A stretch of 64,000 nt of DNA from Rhodospirillum sp. (GTDB lineage Bacteria; Pseudomonadota; Alphaproteobacteria; Rhodospirillales; Rhodospirillaceae), in the NCBI GenBank assembly GCA_021741145.1, contig JAIOYK010000002.1:36170-100169 (forward strand), written 5' to 3'. Below the pieces are notes generated by a model. That model was not told where the DNA came from and made no database searches. It worked only from the letters and a program-made list of their open reading frames with translations. Positions 37,542 through 47,121 of the stretch are shown here, piece after piece. The position numbers and the translations under genes were made by a program. The first letter of the stretch is position 1. The number at the start of each line of letters is the position of its first letter.

Positions 37542-38153
37542 TCAGGAGGAGGAATCCAGCTTCTTCCCTTCCAAGTCGGCCCCTTCTTTGTTGGCCCCCT
37601 CTTTGTCGAATGGCGCCTCCTCGATCTGGTGCCGCAGGATCAGAGGGATCTGAAGGGCGCTGAAGACCAAGGTCAGGGGCATGATCCCCCAGACCTTGAA
37701 AGCGACCCAGGTATCGGAATCGAAATTCCGCCAGACGATTTCATTGAGGCCCGCGAGCACCAGGAAATAGGCGCCCCAGCGCAGGGTCAGGGACCGCCAT
37801 CCCGCGTCATCCAGAACCATGGCGGATTCAAGCACCAGTTTCAGGAACAGGCGTTCGGTCGCCAAGCCCACGAACAGGATGGCGGAGAAGAGCAGGTTGA
37901 CAATGGTGGGCTTGATCTTAATGAAGGTGTCGTCGCCCAACATGACGGTCAATCCACCGAAGACCACCACGAACACTCCGCCCACCAGGGGCATCACGGG
38001 AACCTTGCGGCTCAGGGTCCAGGACAGGCCGAGGGCCGCCACGGTGGTGGCGACGAAAATGGCGGTGGCGGTGATCAGGTTCGTCGTCGCATTGGCGATG
38101 AAGAAAACGATCAGCGGCCCCGCTTCCAGGGCCAGTTTCATGGCTTGGTTCAT
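37542..38153 (-). CDS. yciB: Inner membrane-spanning protein YciB / septation protein A
   Basis: 203 aa with five to six hydrophobic helices. IspZ/YciB family signatures are LALEAGPLIVFFIAN at the start, KPTIVNLLFSAILFVG and LTLRWGAYFLVLAGLNEIVWRNFDSDTWVAFKVWG. It affects cell-envelope synthesis and division. The C-terminal tail (DKEGANKEGADLEGKK) is an imperfect repeat. Divergent from the acylphosphatase gene. Confidence 0.92.
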   Translation of the reverse strand: MNQAMKLALEAGPLIVFFIANATTNLITATAIFVATTVAALGLSWTLSRKVPVMPLVGGVFVVVFGGLTVMLGDDTFIKIKPTIVNLLFSAILFVGLATERLFLKLVLESAMVLDDAGWRSLTLRWGAYFLVLAGLNEIVWRNFDSDTWVAFKVWGIMPLTLVFSALQIPLILRHQIEEAPFDKEGANKEGADLEGKKLDSSS

Positions 38154-38204
38154 GGCCTGGGTATATAGTCTCTCCGGCGGGACGAGGAAAGGGAAGGTTT
38201 ACCC

Positions 38205-38480
38205 ATGAAGACCGTTTTGGCGCGTATCGTCGGCCGAGTTCAAGGCGTTTGGTACCGGGGCTGGACGGTGGAACGGGCGAGGGAGCATGGCCTGTCGGGT
38301 TGGGTGCGCAACCGGTCGGACGGTACCGTGGAAGCCTTATTCCATGGGGAGGACGGTGCCGTGGACCAGATGCTGACCGATTGCCGCCGCGGACCGTCCG
38401 CCGCCCGGGTGGACAATATCGTCACCGAGACCCACGCCCCACCCAGGGGAGAGACTTTCACGCAACTGGCGACCCTATAA
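38205..38480 (+). CDS. Acylphosphatase
   Basis: 91 aa. Acylphosphatase signature ARIVGRVQGVWYRGWTVERA (catalytic Arg) and GWVRNRSDGTVEALFHGE (catalytic Asn). It hydrolyses acyl phosphates. The last 6 bp overlap the converging gene. Confidence 0.93.
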   Translation: MKTVLARIVGRVQGVWYRGWTVERAREHGLSGWVRNRSDGTVEALFHGEDGAVDQMLTDCRRGPSAARVDNIVTETHAPPRGETFTQLATL

Positions 38481-39614
38481 GGGGTGCTCTCGGCCAAACA
38501 GAATTGAGTCGAGGGCATCCAGTTCATCCAGGGAGAGGTTAAGGATATGGCCGCCGGTCAAGGCCGCGGCGTTCTCGGCCAGTTCCTGATGGATGGCCAA
38601 GATATGTCCCCGCTCCGCATGGAGGCCCAGACTGGTCACTCCCTGGAGCGCGGGGATGTAGGACAGCCCCCCATAGGTGCCCACGAATCGGCTTGCGTTG
38701 CCAGCCACCTGGGTTTGCAGGGCCAGGTTCCGGCTGGGGTCGCCCAAGATGGGCAAGGTCAGGATGTTCTCGCCCTCGATGCTCAGGTCGCCGTGGTCGT
38801 CGAGGGTCAGGCCCGTGTTGAGCAGGACCACCGGTTCGGTCTTGGCCAAGCGGTGGACCAGGGCTGTTACCCGGGCCCGGATCTCTGGTCTGTCCGGGAG
38901 GGAGGGGCGGAAGTAGAAGCGAACCGCCGTGTAGCGGGGTGGCAGCAGGGCCGCCATCTCCGGGTCTAGGGGAGGGCGGGGCAGGGGGGCGGGGACCAGA
39001 TGGGGGAGGATCGCGCTGGCCGAGGCCCGACCGTTCCAGGCGGGCCAAAACAGGGTGAACATCAGCGCCGGGTGGAAGATGGCGACGTTTTCCAGGGACC
39101 GCTCCTTGGTGATGCGGTCGATCAGGGCCTGTTCCCGATCATCAAGAAAGGCTTGCTTCTGGCCTCCGCCCGCGGCCTTCCAGCGGGCTTCGTTGAGCGC
39201 GGAGAAGGCCTCGGGCGTTACCATGTCGAAGAGTTCCACCGGAGCCCCACCGCAGAGCTCCTGATACCAGATCCCGGCGCCGCCGCGGGTCACGGGGATC
39301 AGCCGCGCCGGATCCAGGCCATGGCGCTCGATGGCCCAGCGCAGGAACGGCAGCCAGTAGATCACCTCGTAGCCGACCTCCGACAGCCAAGGGCCGACCA
39401 GGATGGGACCGTCATGGGCGGCCAGACGCTTCAGTTCCATGTCCACGTAATCCCGTCCGGCGGCGAGGGGATCATCCCCCTCCGTCCCGCGGGACGCGGC
39501 CAGCAGTCGGGGCAGGACATGGGCACGGATGGCGGCCTTCAGGCCAAGAACGTCCAAGGTACGCGCGGCGAGGCGATAGCCGCTCCGTACCAGGGTTTTG
39601 GATAGTCCGCTCAC
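38475..39614 (-). CDS. Glycosyltransferase-like protein of a surface-glycan region, unknown
   Basis: 379 aa, no signal. The segment PILVGPWLSEVGYEVIYWLPFLRW is a pattern I associate with uncharacterised glycan-locus proteins. The second half (VGTYGGLSYIPALQGVTSLGL) looks like the nucleotide-sugar side of a GT-B fold, similar to GT9-type enzymes. First gene of the glycan region at this side. Specific activity unknown. Confidence 0.6.
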   Translation of the reverse strand: MSGLSKTLVRSGYRLAARTLDVLGLKAAIRAHVLPRLLAASRGTEGDDPLAAGRDYVDMELKRLAAHDGPILVGPWLSEVGYEVIYWLPFLRWAIERHGLDPARLIPVTRGGAGIWYQELCGGAPVELFDMVTPEAFSALNEARWKAAGGGQKQAFLDDREQALIDRITKERSLENVAIFHPALMFTLFWPAWNGRASASAILPHLVPAPLPRPPLDPEMAALLPPRYTAVRFYFRPSLPDRPEIRARVTALVHRLAKTEPVVLLNTGLTLDDHGDLSIEGENILTLPILGDPSRNLALQTQVAGNASRFVGTYGGLSYIPALQGVTSLGLHAERGHILAIHQELAENAAALTGGHILNLSLDELDALDSILFGREHPL

Positions 39615-39953
39615 GGTTGGGGTTCCAGGCTTGGGAGAAGGGACAGGAAAACGGGGCGGAGCCTACCCCATCCGAGAGCTCCACCAAACTCCATTCGGTT
39701 CGAATTTATAGAGCCTCTGTCTGCTGTGCGCGTTTCATTTCCATGGAGCTTCAGGATGGTGGCGCGGTGGCCCAAGGAATGTTGAAAGATCGGCTTAATA
39801 TTTTAATGGGGACCGATAAGCACCACTGCCAGTACATATTTTTAAAGAAAGAAAACACTATTGAAAATGTGTTTTTCTAATAATACAGTTAATGAGGACG
39901 TTGAGTGGTATTGTATCAAAAAAAATGTGGAATTTGATTCTGGAGAATGAGAA
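39615..39953. other. Left part of an AT-rich island
   Basis: From about 39690 the composition changes sharply to AT-rich. There is a weak hairpin, AGAAAACAC/GTGTTTTTCT, near 39850-39878. An open frame (39617-39880) crosses the composition boundary and is not credible. Confidence 0.45.
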
Positions 39954-40403
39954 ATGGCGAAAATTTGCTACAGCTGTGGGGGAACAAACTCCGATGATGC
40001 ATTTAATTGTGGTGCTTGCCTTAGTCCGCTAGGAGGTGGAAATAGTACTTATATACCAGATAGCAATCCGTATTCAAATAATGGAAAGCCTAAGTATCGG
40101 AATGAAAAGCAAAATAAAAAAGTAGTTGAAAAACATAGTCCAAAAAAGGCCAATAAAGTTAAGACGATTGAAGAAAAAGAACGAGAGTTATCTGTAATTA
40201 TTTTTATTGTTTGCTTCGTTGGTGCGGCTTTTTTGGAAAATTATGTGATATCGGATGGTGAAAAGACAAATTGGGTAGCAGTAATTGGTTGTGGAATTGT
40301 CGGTGGAATGATAGGGATAAAATTTAAAAAGATCATCTCATGGATAATAACTCTTGGATTAATTGGTGGGACTGCGTTTGCTATTTTTTTGTTGGGAAAA
40401 TAG
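39954..40403 (+). CDS. Zinc-ribbon membrane protein in an AT-rich island
   Basis: 149 aa. An N-terminal zinc ribbon CYSCGGTNSDDAFNCGACLSP (two CxxC pairs) leads into a Lys/Asn-rich linker and two or three hydrophobic helices (about 80-148). Codon use is strongly AT-biased, unlike every neighbour, which points to recent acquisition. GGAG precedes the ATG. Zinc-ribbon membrane proteins of this kind are widespread but uncharacterised. Confidence 0.8.
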   Translation: MAKICYSCGGTNSDDAFNCGACLSPLGGGNSTYIPDSNPYSNNGKPKYRNEKQNKKVVEKHSPKKANKVKTIEEKERELSVIIFIVCFVGAAFLENYVISDGEKTNWVAVIGCGIVGGMIGIKFKKIISWIITLGLIGGTAFAIFLLGK

Positions 40404-40562
40404 AATAAAAGAATATATGAAATTGTTGAGAAAATTAACTTAAGACGAATTTATTTTCATAATTTCGATCGAAGGGAACGTCATGGTGTGTCGGAACCCC
40501 GATTTAGGCGAATTGGATTTCCATGTTTTCCGTGATGATCATTGAACCGGTTTCGTTCCGCG

Positions 40563-42110
40563 CTACTTCCGCTTCCAGTCGACGGTGTAGAGGTCGAACC
40601 GACGGTCCTTGAGGTTTTGCACCGTTCCGGACTCCCGAGCCGCGTTCAGGTCGTCCAGTCTCAGGTCGGCGAAGGCGACCATTTCCACGTTCGGCGTCGT
40701 GTCCGCGGCGATTCCATCCCGGGCGAAAGGCATGTCGCAGGGAGTCAGGATGCAACTTTGGGCATATTGGATGTCCATGTTTTCCACGTTGGGCAGGTTA
40801 CCAACGTTCCCGGCCATGACGACATAGGCCTGATTTTCCACCGCCCGGGCCTGGCAGCAATAGCGGACCCGCAGGTAGCTTTGCCGCTCGTCCGTGCAGA
40901 AGGGCACGAAGAGCATGCGCGCCCCCTGGTCGACCAAGTGACGGGCCAGTTCGGGAAACTCGCTGTCATAGCAGATCATCACGCCGATGGGACCGCAATC
41001 GGTCATGATGGTGTCGCTCGTGTCGCCTCCCTCGATCCGCCACCAGTACCGTTCGTTGGGGGTGGGATGAATCTTCACTTGGCTGTGGATGGAGCCGTCG
41101 CGCAGGCAGACATAGCAAATGTTCTGGATCGTCCCGTCCTCCACCAGCGTGGGATGGGAGCCGCCAATGATGTTGATGTTGTAGCTGACGGCGAGGTCGG
41201 ACAGCAGTTTCTTCAGGGGCTCGGTGTAGCTTGTCAGTTGGGCGATGGCTTCGTTGGCCGGAATGGGGTCGTTCTCGATGGACAGGAGTTGCAGGGTGAA
41301 GAGTTCTGGAAAGACCACGAAGTCCGCCTTGTAGTCCGCCACCACATCGACGAAGTATTCGACGTTCTTGCCAAATTCCACGAACGAGCCCACCCGGCGT
41401 TGCTGGTATTGGACGATGGAGACCCGCACGGTGTTTGGTTCCCGCGCCGGACGGCGACGGCCAGCGACCTCGGGTTCGACGAAGGCTGGATCGCGCCAGA
41501 CCAGATGGGCGGCGCAACCCATGCTTTCCTTGTCCGAAGGCAGGTAATTCTTCAGAATACCGTGGAGTTCGAAGCCGTTGCGAAGTTGGAAGGAAAGCAC
41601 GGGATCGCGTAGGCGCTTTTCCGTCACGGCCTCCACATAGCCTTCCGCGCCCCCCACCTTGCTGGCCCGGCGGCTCAGGCCCGGCAGACGCCCACCGAAG
41701 ACGATTCCGCGCAGACCAAGGGATTCGCACAGGGATTTACGGGCCTTGTAAAGCCGTTGGCCGAGGCGCAGGCCTCGATTGTCCGGGTCGACGAAGACTT
41801 CCATACCATAGAGCCAATCGCCTTCGGGGTCGTGGCGGCTGGCGAATCCGCCGCCGGTGATCTCCGTCCAGGTGTGGGGGGCGAGGGCGATGGCGCCGTC
41901 CACCCGGAAGGTGGCGCAATAGCCGACGATGGCCCCTTCCAGTACGGCGACGAATTGGCCTTGCGGGAAGTTCTGGAGCTGTCCCCGCAATTGGGCGGTC
42001 GAATAGGCCCCTAGATCCGCGTAGACCTTGGCGCAGAGCGTTCGTATGGCGGGAATGTCGGATAGGGTGGCGTGGCGGACAATCAGGCGGGGCGTTGCTT
42101 CGGAGGTCAT
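40563..42110 (-). CDS. GNAT acetyltransferase fused to carbon-nitrogen hydrolase (nitrilase)
   Basis: 515 aa. An N-terminal GNAT domain (about 8-190, with VDPDNRGLRLGQRLYKARKS) is followed by a nitrilase-superfamily domain (about 228-510). The Glu-Lys-Cys triad is visible: FPELF, VKIHPTPNE and VMICYDSEFPE. This combination is known in bacteria (YhcX-like), but the substrate is unknown; an amide or N-acyl compound is likely. AAAGGA precedes the ATG. Confidence 0.9.
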   Translation of the reverse strand: MTSEATPRLIVRHATLSDIPAIRTLCAKVYADLGAYSTAQLRGQLQNFPQGQFVAVLEGAIVGYCATFRVDGAIALAPHTWTEITGGGFASRHDPEGDWLYGMEVFVDPDNRGLRLGQRLYKARKSLCESLGLRGIVFGGRLPGLSRRASKVGGAEGYVEAVTEKRLRDPVLSFQLRNGFELHGILKNYLPSDKESMGCAAHLVWRDPAFVEPEVAGRRRPAREPNTVRVSIVQYQQRRVGSFVEFGKNVEYFVDVVADYKADFVVFPELFTLQLLSIENDPIPANEAIAQLTSYTEPLKKLLSDLAVSYNINIIGGSHPTLVEDGTIQNICYVCLRDGSIHSQVKIHPTPNERYWWRIEGGDTSDTIMTDCGPIGVMICYDSEFPELARHLVDQGARMLFVPFCTDERQSYLRVRYCCQARAVENQAYVVMAGNVGNLPNVENMDIQYAQSCILTPCDMPFARDGIAADTTPNVEMVAFADLRLDDLNAARESGTVQNLKDRRFDLYTVDWKRK

Positions 42111-42176
42111 GGGAATCCTTTGCCAATTGGTCCTTATGGCAATGCGAAGGGCGGAAAAAGGTTCCGCGGATCCACT

Positions 42177-43490
42177 CTACAATCGCCAGAGGGTGACACC
42201 TTCCGGTGTCGTGTCGCGGTCCAGGGTCCCCTTGATGTCCGCGACGAACCCTTGCCCGCCGCGCAGGCAACCGGTGATCAGGGACCATCCCCGGGCTACG
42301 AATTCCGCGTGGGAGACGGCCAGGACCACCGCGTCCGCCGGGAGAAGATCGGCCTCCCGGGTCGGTACGAGGCCATATTCACGCTGGCATTCGGTGGGGT
42401 CGGCCTGGGGATCCACGACCTGGACCCGAGCGCCGAAACTTTCCAGCTCGGCGATGATGTCCACGACCCGGGTGTTGCGAATGTCCGGCACGTTCTCCTT
42501 GAAGGTCAATCCTAGGATTGTAACAACGGGTTGGCCCCCATCCCCGGCCCGGCGCATCAGGTGGCGGGCCACGTCCCGGGCCACGAAGGCACCCATGCCG
42601 TCGTTGATACGGCGACCCGACAGGATCACCTCGGCGTTGTAGCCAGCCTTCTGGGCCCGATGGGTCAGGTAATAGGGATCCACGCCGATGCAATGCCCGC
42701 CCACGAGGCCGGGGGTGAAGGGCAGGAAGTTCCATTTGGTTCCCGCGGCCGCCAACACGTCCCGGGTGTCCACTCCCAGGCGGTGGAAGATCAGCGAGAG
42801 TTCGTTCATCAGGGCGATATTCAGGTCCCGCTGGGTGTTCTCGATGACCTTTGCCGCCTCGGCGGCTTTCAGGCTGGGGGCCTTGTGCACGCCCGCGGTG
42901 ACCACCGAGCCATAGACCGCGGCGACGGTGTCCAGGGTGGCCGAGTCGGAGCCGGACACCACCTTGCGGATCGTCTCGAACCGGTGCTCCTTGTCTCCGG
43001 GATTGATCCGCTCCGGGCTGTAGCCCACCGTGAAGTCGGTTCCAAAGGTCAGGCCGCTTTCCGCTTCCAAAAGGGGAACACAGTCCTCCTCCGTCGCGCC
43101 GGGATAGACGGTCGATTCATAGACGACGATATCCCCTGCTTTCAAAACCTTGCCCAGGGTTCGCGTCGCGGCAAGCAAGGGACGCAAATCGGGAAGGCGG
43201 GCCTCGTCGATGGGAGTCGGAACGGTGACGATGTGGAAATTCGCCCGGGCCAGATCCGCTGGGTCGGTTGTCAGGGCCAGACGGGCCGCGGTCAAGTCCT
43301 CGGTGGTTACTTCGTTGGTGCGGTCCCGGCCCTCGGCCAGCTCCGCCACCCGCCCGGCGTTGATGTCGAAGGCGATGACGGTTTCGCCGGTCCTGCCGAA
43401 GGCCACGGCCACGGGAAGGCCAACATAGCCCAGGCCGATGACGGAGACGACGCGGCCGTGGGAGGAAGAGGTCGAGGAAATCGGGCTCAT
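42177..43490 (-). CDS. UDP-N-acetyl-hexosamine / nucleotide-sugar 6-dehydrogenase
   Basis: 437 aa. Rossmann start VVSVIGLGYVGLPVAVAF, then the catalytic segment PGLVGGHCIGVDPYYLTHRA with the nucleophilic Cys, and the C-terminal UDP-binding domain. It matches the WecC/TviB-like group that oxidises UDP-N-acetylhexosamine to the uronic acid. The ATG at 43490 is chosen because the NAD-binding motif follows soon after. It would feed an acidic sugar to the glycan. Confidence 0.9.
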   Translation of the reverse strand: MSPISSTSSSHGRVVSVIGLGYVGLPVAVAFGRTGETVIAFDINAGRVAELAEGRDRTNEVTTEDLTAARLALTTDPADLARANFHIVTVPTPIDEARLPDLRPLLAATRTLGKVLKAGDIVVYESTVYPGATEEDCVPLLEAESGLTFGTDFTVGYSPERINPGDKEHRFETIRKVVSGSDSATLDTVAAVYGSVVTAGVHKAPSLKAAEAAKVIENTQRDLNIALMNELSLIFHRLGVDTRDVLAAAGTKWNFLPFTPGLVGGHCIGVDPYYLTHRAQKAGYNAEVILSGRRINDGMGAFVARDVARHLMRRAGDGGQPVVTILGLTFKENVPDIRNTRVVDIIAELESFGARVQVVDPQADPTECQREYGLVPTREADLLPADAVVLAVSHAEFVARGWSLITGCLRGGQGFVADIKGTLDRDTTPEGVTLWRL

Positions 43491-43595
43491 GGCTCGGTCC
43501 GGTCTAGGGCGGGATGGGGGCGGGCGGGTCTCGGGTTGTACCGCCATTTCCTAGGCCGCTTCAAGGGCGGAGACAGCCGCGGCATTGAGCCTCTT

Positions 43596-45050
43596 CTACC
43601 GAATTAAGGGACTTTCCCCCTGATCGCAGGGCAGGGGGCGCGCCAACCGGACGATGGCGTCCGCCGAAGCGCTTCCGCCGCTTTTACCGAGCGGCCAGAT
43701 GTAGCGCGCGACGAAGCGGGCGCGGGCCTCCCGATTCGGATCCGCGCCCACCGTTTTGATACGCGCTAGACTTTCCACCAAACGGTCCAGGTTGTCGGTC
43801 AGGTCAACGGCTCCCGTTTCGGCCATTCTCTGAAAATGGGGGGCATCCAAGTGCGTATCGGAATAGGTGTCCGTCCGTGGACTGAGGCAAGGGCGGTCGA
43901 GGATCACCGTGTCGAGCATGCCCGAGGTGTTTACCCCGACCACGGCATAGGCACCGCGGATGCACCGGTACAAGTGGTCCATGGCGGCCCTGTCCCCAGG
44001 GATGACACTGTCTTGGATGATGAGCCCCGCGCGACCGGTCAGGTCCTCCACCATTGTTCGGTTGGCCGGATGGGGCCGAACGAGGATCCGTGTGTCCTTC
44101 AGGGCGGGATGGGCATCCAGGGCGTCACGAAGCGCCAGCACCAGCCAGGACTCGTTGGTGGCGATGTTCTTGGAAGAGCCCATGTACAGCAGCATTGGGT
44201 GCGCCGGATTCAGTCCCAGGCTGGCGATTAAGCTTTCCGGGGGCTCGGCGCGGTCTCGGTAGTCCAGCCATTTGTCCAGGAAGGGCGACCCAACCGCCAG
44301 GGCCTGTCCCTTGGGGATGCCATGGATGGACTCGGCTTCGGCGACATGTTGGTCATGCCAGCAAAGCACCAAATCGGGCTGGAAGGGGATCAATCCCTTG
44401 GTTGTCAGATTGTCCCAACTCAACACCGCGACCACGGAGGGAATGCCCAGGTCTCTGGCCACGCGGATCAGGTGAGCCTCCCGGAAGCCTTTCTCCATCG
44501 TATAGTTGCGGTTGCAAGGCGAGGCGACGATGACATCGGGGTTCAGGTTCTTCACCCAGGCCAGCAGTCCTGGGTGGGCGGGCAGGGCATTTTCCCGGGC
44601 CGCGAGGGAACGGCGAAACGGGCCACTGGCCACGAGCCAGCGCCAGGGGGCCTTGGTCACGCGGCTTCGCCAGGGTTCGGGCAGGGTCTGTCGGCACCGT
44701 TCCGTGTAATAGTTGTCCGGCCCCAGGCGGGCGGCGTAACTGGCGTAGTTGCGCAGGGCGTGGATGCTTCTTTGCCGAAAAGAGTATTCCTGGTCCGTCG
44801 GGACACGGGTCGCCTTGAGAAAGGTCCTGTCGCCGTGGATGGTTAGATTCGGGTGGCGTTCGACAAACGCGCGGAAATCCTGGAATGCTGGTTCGTCGGG
44901 TAGGGCGGAGGCCTTGTGGATCACGCCCTTGCTTTTGGCGCGCATGATCAAGAAGTGGACTTGGTGTCCCGCTTGTGCCAACGCGCGAACCGTGGACTCG
45001 TGGTACGGGAATGTATCCGGATTGCTGATGGCGAAGAGGATGGATGGCAT
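43596..45050 (-). CDS. GT-B-like glycan protein, WDNLT(N/T)KG paralogue 1
   Basis: 484 aa from the ATG at 45050, which fits the N-terminus of its paralogue (MPSILFAISNPDTFPYHESTVRALAQAGH). The shared motif is AVLSWDNLTTKGLIPFQPD; later come YMGSS, ILVRPHPAN, and GVNTSGMLDTVILDRP. The layout resembles a GT-B fold (as in UDP-GlcNAc 2-epimerase or CDP-glycerol transferases). No biochemical role is known to me. Stands alone on the minus strand, divergent from paralogue 2. Confidence 0.65.
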   Translation of the reverse strand: MPSILFAISNPDTFPYHESTVRALAQAGHQVHFLIMRAKSKGVIHKASALPDEPAFQDFRAFVERHPNLTIHGDRTFLKATRVPTDQEYSFRQRSIHALRNYASYAARLGPDNYYTERCRQTLPEPWRSRVTKAPWRWLVASGPFRRSLAARENALPAHPGLLAWVKNLNPDVIVASPCNRNYTMEKGFREAHLIRVARDLGIPSVVAVLSWDNLTTKGLIPFQPDLVLCWHDQHVAEAESIHGIPKGQALAVGSPFLDKWLDYRDRAEPPESLIASLGLNPAHPMLLYMGSSKNIATNESWLVLALRDALDAHPALKDTRILVRPHPANRTMVEDLTGRAGLIIQDSVIPGDRAAMDHLYRCIRGAYAVVGVNTSGMLDTVILDRPCLSPRTDTYSDTHLDAPHFQRMAETGAVDLTDNLDRLVESLARIKTVGADPNREARARFVARYIWPLGKSGGSASADAIVRLARPLPCDQGESPLIR

Positions 45051-45574
45051 GGCGTCTCGGGATGGAGTTGGAGCCACGTCCGGCCCCAACGCGACCCACT
45101 GGACGGACATGGCACAAGGGAAGGGGTGCCCCGAAGAACGGACACCGTGAGTAAACCGAGGCTCGTCGGGATGTCAAGTCGATCACCCGGCGGGGGGCCG
45201 GGCGGCCGCCGTTGCTTCAGGGGAACAGGGACTTGTCCGGTCGTCCGGTGGCGCGGCCTTGGGGCCATGCTTTGCGAACCGGGAATGGGGGGCGGACGGC
45301 GCCCACTGCCCCGCTGTGTTCAACAAGCACGTCACGGCATGACAAAGGGTTGGCCCCTGAGATCGTATACAGCTTTTAGGATCCTGTCGTGGAAAGCCCA
45401 CGTTTTCGTGTTGCCAGTGGGGAAGCCGTTGATTACAACGGACGCGCGGTTCCAGCCGTTTTTTTCGTTCTTTCGGCGGTGCCGAGATCCTGGCCCTATG
45501 CCGCTTTTTTCATCATGGTCACGGTGATGGAGGGGTCGGGCACGATAGCTTTTTAGTGTGTTTGAACCAATCCG
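45051..45574. other. Divergent control region between two glycan transcription units
   Basis: 524 bp between the starts of paralogues 1 and 2. Promoters for both directions are expected. I see no gene, no strong promoter pair and only small hairpins (for instance CGTGG/CCACG near 45390). Confidence 0.4.
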
Positions 45575-47113
45575 ATGAAGATTCTCTTCTCCGCCCGCCA
45601 TCCCAGTTACCTTCGGAACTTTACCACGGTCATCGAGTCCTTGGCCGCCAAAGGCCATGAGATATTCTTCGTCTTCGACGAAAATGGTCGGCTGGGAGAG
45701 GATAGCCTGTTTCACGACTTCCTTCGTCAATATGAAACCGTGGACGGAATCTTCGTCCAGAAGATCTTCAAACGCACCTCCTGGCGCATCAAGGTCGAGG
45801 AAGTCAGGACAAGCCTTGACTATCTGCGGTATTTCGATCCCGAGTACGCCGATGCCCATAAGCTGCGGGCGCGGGTCGAAAAGGACGTCTTGCCGGCTTT
45901 GCGGACAGCGCGAGCAAAGGCTTGGCTCGCCAAGGCCGGGAACCTCAAATGGGCCAAACGATTGGCCCGGATCGTGGAATGGAGCCTGCCGACTCAGCCT
46001 GTCGTGGGAGCCATTCTCGACAAGGTAAAGCCGGATATGATCGTCGTCACGCCATTGGTTTCGGCCGGGGGTGACCAGGTGGAATGGCTGCGCGAAGGGT
46101 TTCGCCGAAACCTTCCGGTCGTGTTGGGTGTGACGAGTTGGGATAACCTGACCAACAAGGGATGGGTGCGGATCCCACCGACCAAGACCTTGCTTTGGAA
46201 CGATGCCCAGCGCGGGGAAGCCATTCGACATCATTTTCTGGCTCCGGATAGTATCGAAGTGTGCGGTGCTTGGAGCTACGCGCATTGGTTCACGTGGAAG
46301 CCGTCCTGTTCTCGCGCGGATTTCATGGCGAAAGTCGGATTGCCCAAGGACACACGCTACCTGCTTTATGTCGGTTCTTCGCCTTTCATTGCTCCCAACG
46401 AGTATGAGTTCTTCCGCGAATATGCCCGTGCCTTGCTGGCCGACCCGCGTTTGACGGGGGTGCGTATCCTGGTCCGACCCCATCCGCAGAACGCGGCCCA
46501 GTGGAAGGATTTGGAGGATATTGACGGGGTCACGCTGTTCCCGAGGGATGGGGCCAATCCCATCGACGAGGGCCTGAAGAACGATTATTTCGACACGGTA
46601 TCCAACGCCGAGGCGGTGATGGGAATCAACACCAGCGCCATGATCGAGGCGGGCATCCAAGACAAGCCCGTTTTCACGGTTTGCGACGCCCGCTTCGCCG
46701 ACACCCAGGGGGGCACCCTTCATTTCCACCACTTGACCAACATCAATGGTGGGTTGTTGTACGTGGCCGATACGATCGAGGAGGGCATGGATCGTTTGGC
46801 CGAAGTCCTGGCCCTGTCACCGGAGGAACGGGGGGCGCGCAGTCGCCGTTTCATCGCCGCCTTTGTCCGGGCCCCCGGGGGAGGGGATCCGGTGGCGTGT
46901 TTCGTCGACGCCCTTGAAGCCATCCCCTTGCACTCGGGTCGACGGACCTGGGGATGGTCCTTGGCCGGTACCGTGGTCCGGTGGCTGTATATGCGCCGCT
47001 TCCTAGGAATGCGGCCTGACAAGTTGAGCCTCGGGAAACGGATTGAAGCCATGCCCATGTCCGAACGGGAAGTCCTGAAAGGGGCCTCCCTCGCCGAACC
47101 GCATCAGGAATAG
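45575..47113 (+). CDS. GT-B-like glycan protein, WDNLTNKG paralogue 2
   Basis: 512 aa. N-terminus MKILFSARHPSYLRNFTTV, then VTSWDNLTNKGWVRIPPTKT, YVGSSPFIAPNEYEF, ILVRPHPQN and MGINTSAMIEAGIQDKPVFTV. These motifs recur in the same order in the genes at 43596 and 53567. It probably uses a nucleotide-activated donor; the donor is unknown. First of a plus-strand three-gene unit with a methyltransferase and a GT2. Confidence 0.65.
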   Translation: MKILFSARHPSYLRNFTTVIESLAAKGHEIFFVFDENGRLGEDSLFHDFLRQYETVDGIFVQKIFKRTSWRIKVEEVRTSLDYLRYFDPEYADAHKLRARVEKDVLPALRTARAKAWLAKAGNLKWAKRLARIVEWSLPTQPVVGAILDKVKPDMIVVTPLVSAGGDQVEWLREGFRRNLPVVLGVTSWDNLTNKGWVRIPPTKTLLWNDAQRGEAIRHHFLAPDSIEVCGAWSYAHWFTWKPSCSRADFMAKVGLPKDTRYLLYVGSSPFIAPNEYEFFREYARALLADPRLTGVRILVRPHPQNAAQWKDLEDIDGVTLFPRDGANPIDEGLKNDYFDTVSNAEAVMGINTSAMIEAGIQDKPVFTVCDARFADTQGGTLHFHHLTNINGGLLYVADTIEEGMDRLAEVLALSPEERGARSRRFIAAFVRAPGGGDPVACFVDALEAIPLHSGRRTWGWSLAGTVVRWLYMRRFLGMRPDKLSLGKRIEAMPMSEREVLKGASLAEPHQE

Positions 47114-47121
47114 AACAGGTC

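Noticed and set aside
39617..39880. Open frame across the border of the AT-rich island
   Set aside because: It joins GC-rich and AT-rich DNA in one frame and has no domain or ribosome binding site.
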